NCBI RefSeq assembly: GCF_902148845.1
Contig: NW_021941229.1
Coordinates: forward strand, 27,736,314 to 27,800,313
DNA from: Salarias fasciatus
Taxonomy: Eukaryota > Chordata > Actinopteri > Blenniiformes > Blenniidae
Length of the DNA: 64,000 bases
Direction of reading: 5' to 3'
Positions 25,991 to 38,068 of the stretch are shown piece by piece. Within the stretch, counting starts at the first letter, position 1. The number at the start of each line of letters is the position of its first letter. The notes beneath the pieces were generated by a model, which saw only the letters and a list, made by a program, of their open reading frames with translations, did not search any database and was not told the DNA's origin. The position numbers were made by a program, and so were the translations under genes.

Positions 25991-27268
25991 GGAAGGTCAA
26001 GCAGAAAGTATAAATTCAAGAAGAACTGAGGTGACAGTCATATATTTATGTATTTAAATAGTCATGATTTATTGTGTATGTATCTAATGATGCTAATATC
26101 TGTCGGCTGTTTTTCCTTCTGTGTTTCAGAAACGTGTCCTGAGCCTGTCCACAGCTGCAGGACGCCGACCTGCTGAGAGGAAGACAGACCGTTTCTTCCA
26201 CCTTGTACATTACAGTTAAACATGGCTTCGCACAACCATGAGGGTTTATGTTGACATGTATATATATTTTTCACTGGTATTTTATTGAAGCCAAGATTTC
26301 CACACAGTGCGCTAGTTGAATTCTGTCAGTTTGGGGGTGTTGGAAGCGCATGTAGGCCTGTTGGTTGTTGAACGTCCAGTGGGATGAGAAAGTATCTGAA
26401 CCTTTCGGAGTTTCTCACATTTCTGCATAAAATCACATCAAATGATCTTTGTCAAAATCACACAGATGAAAAACCAGAGTCTGCCTCGTCTAAAACCACC
26501 AGACACTGAGGTTTCATATGTTAGTGAGGACAGCAGGCAGCAGTGACTGAGGGGGGGGGAGAAGTAACTGACCCCCCCCCCCGCAGCAGTGACTTCAACC
26601 AGACGCTTCCTGTCGCTGCAGGTCAGTCTGACACATCCGTCAGGACTCCTCTTGGCCCATTTTCAATTCCAAAAAATAATAAAAATAAAATACAAACACG
26701 CTGGAATTCACATGTTACCAAGTCACTGAAATAATCCAAGGCACACTGAACACACACACACACACACACACACAGCCCAGCCACAGTGTGTTTGGAGATC
26801 AGGTGTTGCTGTAGCTCCGCCCCCAGGGCGGGGCTCAGTCGAGGGGTGGCAGGGTTCTGGGCGGGTTCTGATCTGGACCAGGAAGACAGTGGTTCCTGAA
26901 AAGCCCCGGTTCTTGGGGCCGGGGCTGCGGTCGGTGCGAACACAAGAACCGGTTCAATTTTGGGTGCCGGCCCCGATGTGGCCCGGGAACCGGTTTGGTG
27001 TGTGTGTGTGTGTGTGTGTTCTTGTACTACACAGTGCATCACTAGGACCAGAGTTTAACGCTTCAGTCTCAGTTGTGGACGGCGGCTCTGGATCTCTGTA
27101 TGAATGTAACATGATACCAGGGTTGGCCACGCCCCCACCCTCGGTCTGACCAGCCTTTTATGGGAAGTCCCGCCCTCTCACGGATAAATCATCTGCTGGA
27201 CAGTAGCGTCCAGCAGAAACCCAGCAGCACGTCTCCAACGTCCCCGACTGAAGACAGAACTACAGCAG

Positions 27269-27402
27269 AACGCCACAGGTGAGCGGAGGACGCGGCAGAA
27301 CGCCACAGGTGAGCGGAGGACGCGGCGGAACGCCACAGGTGAGCGGAGGACGCGGCGGAACGCCACAGGTGAGCGGAGGACGCGGCGGAACGCCACAGGT
27401 GA
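27269..27402. repeat. 30-bp array carrying repeated CACAGGTGAGCG donor-like motif
   Basis: About 4.5 units of 30 bp (CGCCACAGGTGAGCGGAGGA core). Every unit contains CAGGTGAG, a strong 5-prime splice-site consensus on the plus strand. No coding exon is evident around it. Confidence 0.9.
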
Positions 27403-27705
27403 GCTGAAACCTCACATTCTGTAAAAACCAACCCTACAGCACGAGACCTGCCAGCGTCAGACCACCAGATCCAGGATCCGCAGGAAGCAGATGGAGGGAG
27501 CAGAACACACTCATCCCCTTTAGAACCCACCGGTCCAGGATCTCCTCAGTCCAGCTCAGCGGCTCCGGTCTGCACAAGTTCTTCTTCCTGGTCCCGCAGG
27601 GCTGGGACTCCATGTCCACTAAGCAGGACGTCTCTTCTGACCCGAGCTGTCCTCAGTTCCTCTTTCATTCTTTTTAATGAGAAGAGTCCCTGTCCCTCAC
27701 AGCAT

Positions 27706-27860
27706 CCAGGTGGACTGGATAATCCAGCATCTGGGTGGATTAGGTAATCCAGCATCTGAGTGGATTAGGTAATCCAGCATCCGGGTGGATTAGGTAATCC
27801 AGCTTCTGGGTGGATTAAATAATCCAGTGTCTGGGTGGATTAGATAAACCAGCATCTGGG
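27706..27860. repeat. 25-bp GGTGGATTAGGTAATCCAGC array
   Basis: Six degenerate units of about 25 bp. The unit includes an imperfect palindrome (GGATTAGGTAATCC). Confidence 0.9.
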
Positions 27861-28341
27861 TTCTAGTTTTTGAAGTCCTGTTTCGGGGTTCTACCTGCTG
27901 GAAACACAAATTCTGTCAAACTAAACAAATAAAAGCTTGAAGTGTTTGAGCTCCTGAAAGGAATTATGGATAAAAAAGAACTTTTCCATGACGTTCTGAT
28001 GATTTGAAAGGTCTGCAGTGAAGAACCTCAGTACCAGTGAAGGTTCCACCAGAACCACGGTGGATCAGAACCTCTGGCGTTCCAACAGCTGCTCAGAACC
28101 CAGAGAACCCGGAGACCTGATCCTGGTCTGAACGGCCCAGAACAACCCCCACAGCCCAGCACGCAGAAAACCAGCCCGGGTCCATCGGGTTTATTGACAG
28201 AAGAAAAGTAACTCCTTCAAAATAAAATCCCCAAAATAAAGTTCACATTCAGAGAAGGAAGATTCCAAATCCTGAGTCACAACAGGAAGAGGAAGTGAAA
28301 AAAAATCAAAAATCAGGCTTTAAAATCAGTCAGCCTTTCAT

Positions 28342-28394
<53 letters not shown>

Positions 28395-28909
28395 TCATTG
28401 GTCCCCGTGGTTGCCGTGGCAACACAACCATTCAGCATTTTCCCTTTTTTCATTTCACTGTTTTTGATTGTTTCCCCTTTAACTCCCTTTTATATTTTTC
28501 CTGTTTGTTCATTTTCCTTCAGTTTCGTTCTTTTTTTTTGGGGGGGGGCATTTTTTGTTTTGTATTTCTTGAGTTTTTTTTATTTCCTGTTGTTTGTATG
28601 AACTTCCTGTTTTCTATTTACTTGCTGTTTACTTCCTGTTTGCGTTTGCTTCCATCCTGGTAAACTTCCTTTTTCTATTTACTTCCTGTTTTTAGGTACT
28701 GTTTATTTCCTGTTCAGCATTTACTTCCTGTTTACTTCCTGTTGTATATTTACTTTCTGTTGTGTATTTACTTCCTGTTTAGTATTTACTTCCTGTTTAC
28801 TTCCTGGTCCAGCTTTCCTTCCTCCACAGCTGCCTCCAGATTGGTAACTCCACAGAACCTCGCCTGATTGGCTGCAGATGTTTCTAGCTTTAGCGTTAGC
28901 ATTAGCCAG

Positions 28910-31900
28910 TTAGCGGATGACCACGCGGAAGGCGCCGATCTCCATCGGCCGGAGCCGAAAGTCTGGATCCTGCTGCTGGACCTGGTCCGGGTCCTGGACG
29001 TCTCGCAGGAAGGTGAGACCAGAACGACGCACAGAACCGAAGACCAGAGGAGAGAAGAGCTGATCCAGGTTCACCTGCGAAGACCAGACAGACCCGGTCA
29101 GACCCACAGGACCGGGACCGGGTCTACACACAGACCGGGACCGGGACTACACACAGACCGGGACCGGGTCTACACACAGACCAGGACCGGGTCTACACAC
29201 AGACCGGGACCGGGTCTACACACAGACCAGGACCGGGTCTACAAACAGACCGGGACCGGGACTACACACAGACCGGGACCGGGTCTACACACAGACCGGG
29301 ACTGGGTCTACACACAGACCGGGACCGGGTCTACACACAGACCGGGACCGGGTCTACACACAGACCGGGACCGGGTCTACACACAGACCGGGACCGGGAC
29401 TACACACAGACTGGGACCGGGTCTACACACAGACCGGGACTGGGTCTACACACAGACCGGGACCGGGACTACACACAGACCGGGACTGGGTCTACACACA
29501 GACCGGGACTGGGTCTACACACAGACCGGGACCGGGTCTACACACAGACCGGGACCGGGTCTACAAACAGACCGGGACCGGGACTACACACAGACCGGGA
29601 CTGGGTCTACACACAGACCGGGACCGGGTCTACACACAGACCGGGACCGGGACTACACACAGACCGGGACCGGGTCTACAAACAGACCGGGACCGGTACA
29701 CACAGACCGGGACTGGGTCTACACACAGACCGGGACCGGGTCTACAAACAGACCGGGACCGGGTCTACACACAGACCGGGACTGGGTCTACACATTGTCC
29801 TAGGCTTTACTTCTTATTGTCTCATGCTAGCTGTTGACAAAGCTGTCCGTCCCTGGGAGAGGGATCCCTCCATACTGTGGTTCTCCCCAAGATCTCTTCT
29901 TTTCCCACTGGGTTTTTGGAGTTTTTTCTTGCCGGATGTGAGGGTCGAAGGCGGTGGTTGCTTCGTTCTGTCTCGTTACTGTAAATATTGACATATTACC
30001 ATTATGCTTATTCACTGTTTTTACTTTTACCGACAAATGTAACATCTTGAAGCCCTCTGAGGCAACTGTTGTTGTGATACTGGGCTATACAAAAATAAAT
30101 TGATTGATTGATTGATTGACACACAGACCGGGACCGGGACTACACACAGACCGGGACCGGGTCTACACACAGACCGGGACCGGGACTACACACAGACCGG
30201 GACCGGGACTACACACAGACCGGGACCGGGTCTACACACAGACCGGGACCGGGACTACACACAGACTGGGACCGGGTCTACACACAGACCGGGACTGGGT
30301 CTACACACAGACCGGGACCGGGACTACACACAGATCGGGACCGGGTCTACACACAGACCGGGACTGGGTCTACACACAGACACGGAGGAGACTGATCACT
30401 GAGAGAGGTTCTGGTTCTGGTTCTGGACCCAGATCAGAGAGTCTGGATCTGTGTGTGTGTCCACCTTCTCGTGCGCACTCCACGTGCACGCCGGCTTGGG
30501 CTCGGGGGTGTAGTCACAGTGGAAGCCCTTCCTGTGGAGGAGGAGGGCCACTTCCTGTGAGGGACTTCCTGCTTCCTGTTTGTAAAAGCAACGACACGGG
30601 TCAAAGGTCAGAGTGTGCTGATGACATCATCGTGTCCAGCTGGGGTCACCTGCTCGTCCTCCAGCGTCCGCAGGTTCAGCAGGTGAATGTCACACGGCAA
30701 CGGCGAGCTGAGCGGCAGGAAGGGGCGGAGCTTCAGCTGGGGGGCGTGGTCACGGGTTACCATGGTGATTGGTGGTTGGCAGAGAGACAGTGAGTCCAGG
30801 TGAGCGAGAAGCGACAGGTGTTCCTCCGAGGCTCCTCCCACTTCCTGTCAGGTGACAAAACGTTCATCAAGCCACGCCCCCAGTGTAGCTCCGCCTCCTA
30901 ACCGCAGACCACGCCCCTCACCGTGGCCCCGCCCCCTCGCTCCTCCAGCAGCAGGCGGTACAGGCTGGCAGTGACCTTGTTGTCGGTGACTCCCTGACCC
31001 AGGCCCCGGTTGTCGTCCTGCAGCAGGCGCCGGTCCAACACCACCTCCAGCTGCCCTGCAGAGGTCAGAGGTCAGAGGTCAGGCAGGGCCAGGGGGCGGG
31101 GTCTGGGTCATCCTGGGCCCGGCTCACCCGGTCGCAGCGCCGCCACGCCCTGGCTCTGGGCGGCCAGCAGCGTGAGGCGGCCGGCGGCGTCCTGCAGGAA
31201 GGCGGCGGCGGTCATGGGGTAGAAGTGCGCCTGCAGCGGCAGCTTGGCCAGCAGGCGGCGCTGCTGCATCTGCACGGGAGGCAGCCGCGGTCAGCGGGAG
31301 CGCCGCCGCGCCGGGCGCTCCCATTGGCCGGGACGTCAGACGGGAGGTCACCTGGAATCCGTTCAGGTCGGAGTAGAAACGGTTGCCGTTGGCAACGTCG
31401 CTGACGAGGCGCATCACCAGCTCACGGTTCGACTCCGAGCGGATGTCCACCATGTTGGAAATCTCCAGAGATCTCCCAGCATGCCCTGGGACAGGGACAG
31501 GCGCACACACACACACCCTCTGACAGCGTCTGGTTACCGTGACGATGGAGTGCCAGCGCTGCGGTTACCTTCCAGGTGGAACAGGCGGAGCGTGTGTGTG
31601 AAGTGTTTGTAACAGGAAGTGATGTCAGAGAAGATCGGACCTCTGGAGACCCGAACCAGGGGCGGTTCTGAAGACCTGTAGGGCTGGAAGAACCGAGACA
31701 CTGAGGACCAGATGGACCCGTCCTCTAAACCCTCTCTGGGACAGCAGAACGCCTGGGACTGGTTCTGCAGGGTTCTCCTCTGACCTGGTTCTGCAGGGTT
31801 CTCCTCTGACCTGGTTCTGCAGGGTTCTCCTCCTCTGACCTGGTTCTGCAGGGTTCTCCTCTGACCTGGTTCTACAGGGTTCTCCTCTGACCTGGTTCTG

Positions 31901-34900
31901 CAGGGTTCTCCTCTGACCTGGTTCTACAGGGTTCTCGTCTGACCTGGTTCTACAGGGTTCTCGTCTGACCTGGTTCTACAGGGTTCTCGTCTGACCTGGT
32001 TCTGCAGGGTTCTCCTCTGACCTGGTTCTGCAGGGTTCTCCTCCTCTGACCTGGTTCTGCAGGGTTCTCCTCTGACCTGGTTCTGCAGGGTTCTCCTGCT
32101 CTGGTTCTGCAGGGTTCTCCTCCTCTGACCTGGCTCTGCAGGGTTCTCCTCTGACCTGGTTCTGCAGGGTTCTCCTCTGACCTGGTTCTACAGGGTTCTC
32201 GTCTGACCTGGTTCTACAGGGTTCTCGTCTGACCTGGTTCTACAGGGTTCTCGTCTGACCTGGTTCTGCAGGGTTCTCCTCTGACCTGGTTCTGCAGGGT
32301 TCTCCTCTGACCTGGTTCTGCAGGGTTCTCCTCTGACCTGGTTCTGCAGGGTTCTCCTCTGACCTGGTTCTGCAGGGTTCTCCTGCTCTGGTTGGGTTTT
32401 CAAAAGTCTGTAAAACTGTGTTTTATAAATAAAGCTGAACTGAATCCAGTCTATCTGTGGTCTAGATCCGGTCTGGATCCGGTCTCCACTGGTCTATCTG
32501 TGGCTCATGTGGTCCAGAACGGTCCCGGCGGACTCACCTGTCCCCCCTCGTCCCCCGGCAGGAACAGGTAGGCTCCACTCTTGTCCCGGTTTGACCCGGT
32601 CCTGGTTCCGTACCAGAGGAACTGGACCTGGACCTTCCTGGTCAGACCGGACCGCAGTCGGACTTCCTGCGGGTCAAAGTGCAGCGTCAGCCGAGTCCCG
32701 GGGGGCTTTTATTGTGAAGGGGGGCGCCGGGCCGGGCCGGGCCGGTCTGACCTGCAGCAGGCCGGTCCGCGCCGAGCTCCACGCCTCCAGGTGCCGGTTG
32801 CTAAGCAACAGCGGGGCGTCGGCCTCGGAGTCCGGCGGGCGGGACACCTGGAAGTGCGGGTTCCGGAGCGCCGCCGGGTCGGCCGGGCCGTGCAGGGTGT
32901 AGCGCGCCCGGGGGGCGGAGCCAGCGGGCGCCGCGGTCACCTGGTACACCGTCAGCGCCAGCGGGGGGAGCGCCGCCACGAAGGACAGCTGGGGGACAGG
33001 TGGAGATGAGACGAGGGACGAAGGGACGGTAGGACAGAGGGACAGCGGGATGGACAGACAGAGGGACAAAGAGACAGAGGGACAAAGAGACAGAGGGACA
33101 AAGAGACGGAGGGACAGAGAGACGGCGGGATGGAGGGACGGAGGGACAGAGAGACGGAGGGATGGACGGACAGAGGGACAAAGAGACGGAGGGACAGAGA
33201 GACGGCGGGATGGAGGGACGGAGGGACAGAGAGACGGAGGGACGGCGCCGGACCGGCCCACCGAGCGGCTCCTCACCTGGAAGGCCTCGGCGGCCGGCCG
33301 GCCGGGCTCCGCCCACACGGCGGACATCTGGACGGGGACGGGCGTCCCGGTCCGGGCGTCGGACACCCGGGCGTCGGGACGGTCCACCAGCACGGTGACC
33401 ACGGAGGTCTGGACCTGCTGGGTGGGGTTGAAGACCACCAGAGACCTGCCGGGGGACGACAGGACGGTGAGGGGCGCGGCGAGCGAGCGAGCGAGCGAGC
33501 GGCCCGCGGCGCGCCCGGCCGTTACCTGGCTCGATCCCCGAGCCGCAGCCGGGTCTTGAGGGGCGGGGCGTCCTGCGCCGCCGGCTCCTCGTCCTGAAAC
33601 ACACAGCGCCGCGTCAGCCCCGCCCACCTGCCACGCCCACCGCTTCGGGACGGGGTCGGAGGTCACCATCAGCAGCAGGGGGGCGGACGCGTCGTGGCGG
33701 TACCGGCTCCGGTCCGGCAGCAGCAGCCAGTGGGCGGAGCTTCGCAGCACCTGGCGCAGGTCCAGCAGGGAGCGGAGGAGCCTGGAGAGACCGGAGCGTC
33801 AGAGCGAGCCGCCGCCGCGCCGGCACGCCGGGCTGCGGTCCGGGCTACACGCTAACGCTAACGCTACGGGAGCTGTGTTAAGGGGAAGCTAATGCTAGAT
33901 GCTAATGGCTCACACTGAGCACGGCGGTACCTGTTAGCATTGGCCATGGCGGCGGCGTCCTTTAACAGAGAGCATGAAGGGAAAAATGAGACAGGAGACA
34001 AGTGGCGCTAAAGACATCTAACAATCCAAACGCAAAACATTCATGCTAACCACAGGCTAACATGCTAACCACAGGCTAACATGCTAAAAGTTCCAAACAG
34101 GAAGTGAGACAATCAAAGGCTGTGTTCGAAACCGCATACTGTCTACTACATCCTTACATACTCATACTATCCATCCTGCATCCTGCTTACTCAGTCCATC
34201 AAACAGTATGCGAAGCATTTACACTACAGCATACTACATAATAACCCACAATGCATTGCACTTCTTCCATGAGCAGAAAGCGATCTGCTAAAGCTGATTT
34301 CACTTTAGCCCTAAACTCGTCAAACGTATAACTTCATCGAGATTTTTTTTTAAATTAGGCGACAAAGTGGTGGTTTAGAGCCGAGTGTGTCGTTTATCTG
34401 TCCGAATATCAGCCGTTTATGATTTTTTTCGGACGAATTCGGCGAAATTCAAGCCAGCCGCAGTGAGCAACGCACTTCCGGTTATTTTCACCAAAATAAA
34501 TCACCCCTTTCCCTTTCTCATGCAAAAAAACCTCAGTGATAAATCTGTGCTTTTACTTTGAAAACAAGAAGGCAATCTTTCAGCAATATATCTCGCTTAA
34601 CGTCGCCGTTTGGACCGGTGTCCCGTTAACGGACCACTTATTATGCCAATTATGATGCTTTACCGACGGAGAGTTTTTTCGGCTCTTCAACAAAGATCGG
34701 CTCGCCGTCTTCGGTGCATCATGGTCGCTTTCAGCATGGACTTGTTCTCAGATGTAAGGGTTTTTTTTGTTTTTTTGTTTTTACTATTTTTAATCATTGT
34801 CAATCCAATCAGAAATCTCGTAACATAACATACCTACGAGCACAAACAATGGAGGGAAGATTAAATCTAGAACCATACTCAGCTTGCTAAATGTACATCA

Positions 34901-37249
34901 TGAAGAAACAGTCATTGTGAACTGAATAAAGTTTATTCAAATGTCCGTCGCGTTGCATCTTGGGCAATTTCAGTATGAGTGGTGAACACACGATGTATAC
35001 TCAACATTTCTGGCGAATGCAGTATGCATCCGGGAACTTCTCGCATACTCAAAATCGCATACTGCCAGTGTAAACACACTGCATACTCAATAAGTTAGTA
35101 TGAGTAGTACGTAAGTATGCGGTTTCGAACACAGCCAAAGACTACAGTACCAAACTGAAACACGTCTGGCTAACAGGCTAACCTGCTAACAGGCTAGCAG
35201 ACTCATGAGCATGCTAACGTGGTGGCTAACGCTAGCTGTGCGAGGCGCCGACCTGGTGCCGTAGTCCACCACCACGGGGTCGCGGGCCGTCCCGGTGACG
35301 GCGTCGTGGTGCTGGAACAGCGCCAGGCTCCGCCTCCCCGACGTCAGCCGAGCGAAATGCTCACGGGCGGGAAACGTGGCGGCCAGACGTCCGTCGCCGT
35401 GGAAACGACGCATTTCAGCCAGCGTCAGGCTGAAGAGGATCTCTGTGGCGCTGCGGGACAAAGACAAGGCGAGAGGTGAAGACGGGGGGACGGGTGGAGG
35501 AGGGGGGAGGGGGGACAGGGGACAGGGGACGGGGGCGGGGACAGGGGCGGGGCCCACCGCAGCGTGGCCTCCAGCACGCGGTCCAGACGCTTGTAGAAGG
35601 GGCGGGACGAGAAGAAGCCGCTCCAGTAGTGGTCGTCTCGGTCGGCGTACGTGAAGAAATCTCCACGGAGAGACGGGAGAGACACTCCGGAGGCCCCGAG
35701 ACGACGGTGCAGGGACTGGAAGTAGTCCGAGAGAGTCCCGAACCGGGCCTGCGGGGGGGGGGATTGTCAGCAGCCTGGTATTCAACTTCAAAATTTCCAA
35801 ATTTCAACTTCAAGTTGAACCTGGAGGAACCACATCTGGAACTCAGGAGCCTTCATACAGACTGCCTGACCTCTGACCCCTGGCCTCTGACCCTCTGACC
35901 TCTGACCACTGTTCAAATACAACTCTGAGGACTTGAAGAGGAAAGAGGAAGTGTGGGTGATCCCGGCCCCGATCCCGGCCCCGGCCCCGGCCCCGGCCCC
36001 GGCCCCGACCCCGACCCCGACCCCAGGCCCCGGCCCCGACCCCGGCCCCGGTCCAGACCCCAGGCCCCGGCCCCGGCCCCGGCCCAGACCCCAGGCCCCG
36101 GCCCCGGCCCCGGCCCCAGGCCCCGGCCCGGCCCCGGCCCCGGCCCCGGCCCCGGCCCCGGCCCCAGGCCCCGGCCCCGGCCCCGGCCCCGGTCTAGACC
36201 CCGGCCCCGGCCCCAGTCCCCGGCCCCAGGCCCCGGCCCCGGCCCCGACCCCGGTCCAGACCCCGGCCCCGACCCCGGCCCCGGCCCCGGCCCCGGCCCA
36301 GACCCCCGGGCTCACCGTGACCCGGAGCTCCGGGTGCTGCTGGTAGTAGTCGAAGAGCCTCTGGTAGCTGCTGAGCTGGACGTCCCACTCGCTGGACTCC
36401 ACGAAGCGGAAGTCGTCCCCCAGAGGAACCAGGAGAACCGGGGTCCGGAACAGGAGCGACTTCTGGCGGTACTGGTCCAGGAGCAGCAGGGCCCTGGGGG
36501 GGACACAACCCGCCGTTTCCATGACAACACCTCGTCACACAAACGTCCACAACACCAGAGACACACCGGACGGGACAGCGGACGCACAACGGCGTCACTG
36601 CGGCTGTCAGGCAGACGAACAACATCAGAACAACACCGGCGAGCGGAGAACCGGCCGGGTTCTGGGGCTCTGGTCCGGCTCCGACCCGGTTCTTCGCTTC
36701 AGACTCCACATCATGATATCAGCACTTCTGGACGTTTAGCCAGACGTGATGTTCAGCCTCAGGACAGCCCCCTGGTCGGCCCCGCCCCCTGGTCGGCCCC
36801 GCCCCCCGCTCACCTCTCCTGGACGTTCTGCTCTGTGATTGGCTGGGGAGGGACCCTCCAGGGGCAGAAGACCCGCCTCCCCGGCAGGCGGTGGAAGTCG
36901 AACTGGCAGCAGACGGCCGGGTTCGGCCCGCAGGTGTGAGGAACGTCGTAGCTGTAGAACGGCATCATGTGACACGTGATGTCACTGCGGGGGGAGGAGT
37001 CTGCAACGGGAAGTGGGCGGACTCAACCAACTGCAGGACTGGGTCGGACCCTCCCCCGCAGCCCCGCCCCCTCACCCCAGCTCTGTCGCCACAGAAACTC
37101 CAGACTCTTCTGTCTGGCGAAGTGCTTCTTGACGGCGTAGTGGATCCTCTGGATGACCATGTTCTTAAGCCCCGCCCCCTTCAGCAGGTAGGTCATGGAG
37201 GGGGAGTGTCCAAACGGGTCGATGGCCCAGCCGCTGCTCGGCGTCACGC

Positions 37250-37285
<36 letters not shown>

Positions 37286-38009
37286 TCAGCAGACGCCGGA
37301 GGTGGGCGTGGCGGCCATCTTGCTGGGGTACAGCGTGTCACGTGACCCAGGTGCGTCTGCAGCCACTGGTGTCCCTCCAGCAGCTGGTCCAGCAGGGCGA
37401 AGTAATGCGTGCTGGCCTCGTCCGGCATCACCCAGCCGCCCGTCACCAGCTCCAGCTGCCCCGCCCCCACCAGGCTGGCCAATCACAGCACAGGAGGAGA
37501 AGCCGTCACTCTGCCGCTCCGTGAGCGGATGTCCGGTTCGAGTCCCGACGGACGACCTCACCGTTTGACCGTCGATCGCTTCTGCTCGTCGATTTCGCTC
37601 CACCACTTGGAGAAGTAGCTGATCTCCGCCCAGATCATCTTCCTCCTGCAGGGCGGAGCCACAAATCAGGAGGGTGGAGCCACGAGTCAGGAGGGTGGAG
37701 CCACGAGTCAGGAGGGCGGGGCTAAGCGTCAGGAGGGGGGGCCACGAGTCAGAAAAGTGGAGCCACATACCAGGAGGGCGGAGCCACGAGTCAGGAGGGA
37801 TTGGCCCCGAGTCAGGAGGGCGGAGCCATAAGTCAGGAGGGCGGAGCCACGAGTCAGAACTACGACCCCAGTCCAAGACAGTCAAGGTCAGAGGAGTCGA
37901 GTCATAAATGATTCCTGAATAATTCAATCCCCACAAGGTCCAGAAACTCTCCTTTAAGAGCCTTCATCACCTCGGTTACCATGGCAACAAGGGAGCATGA
38001 AGATCTTTG

Positions 38010-38068
<59 letters not shown>

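Larger units (their letters stand above)
25991..28600. other. Intergenic stretch with no recognised gene
   Basis: No exon with recognisable homology was seen between the LINE 5-prime side and the MAN2A1 3-prime end. It holds CA repeats (26750-26773, 28344-28391), a GT run (26999-27019), the 30-bp array at 27269-27402, a 25-bp array at 27706-27860 and T-rich low-complexity DNA with repeated TTTACTTCCTG units (28440-28810). Confidence 0.6.

Noticed and set aside
28868-29803. 311-residue plus-strand frame of [11 protein letters not shown] repeats
   Set aside because: Three 23-bp units make 69 bp, which keeps frames open. It lies in the last MAN2A1 intron, antisense to exon 23.
30000-30119. (GATT)n end as a simple microsatellite only
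   Set aside because: It is the tail of a longer conserved block that recurs at 63640-64000, so it is part of a retroelement.
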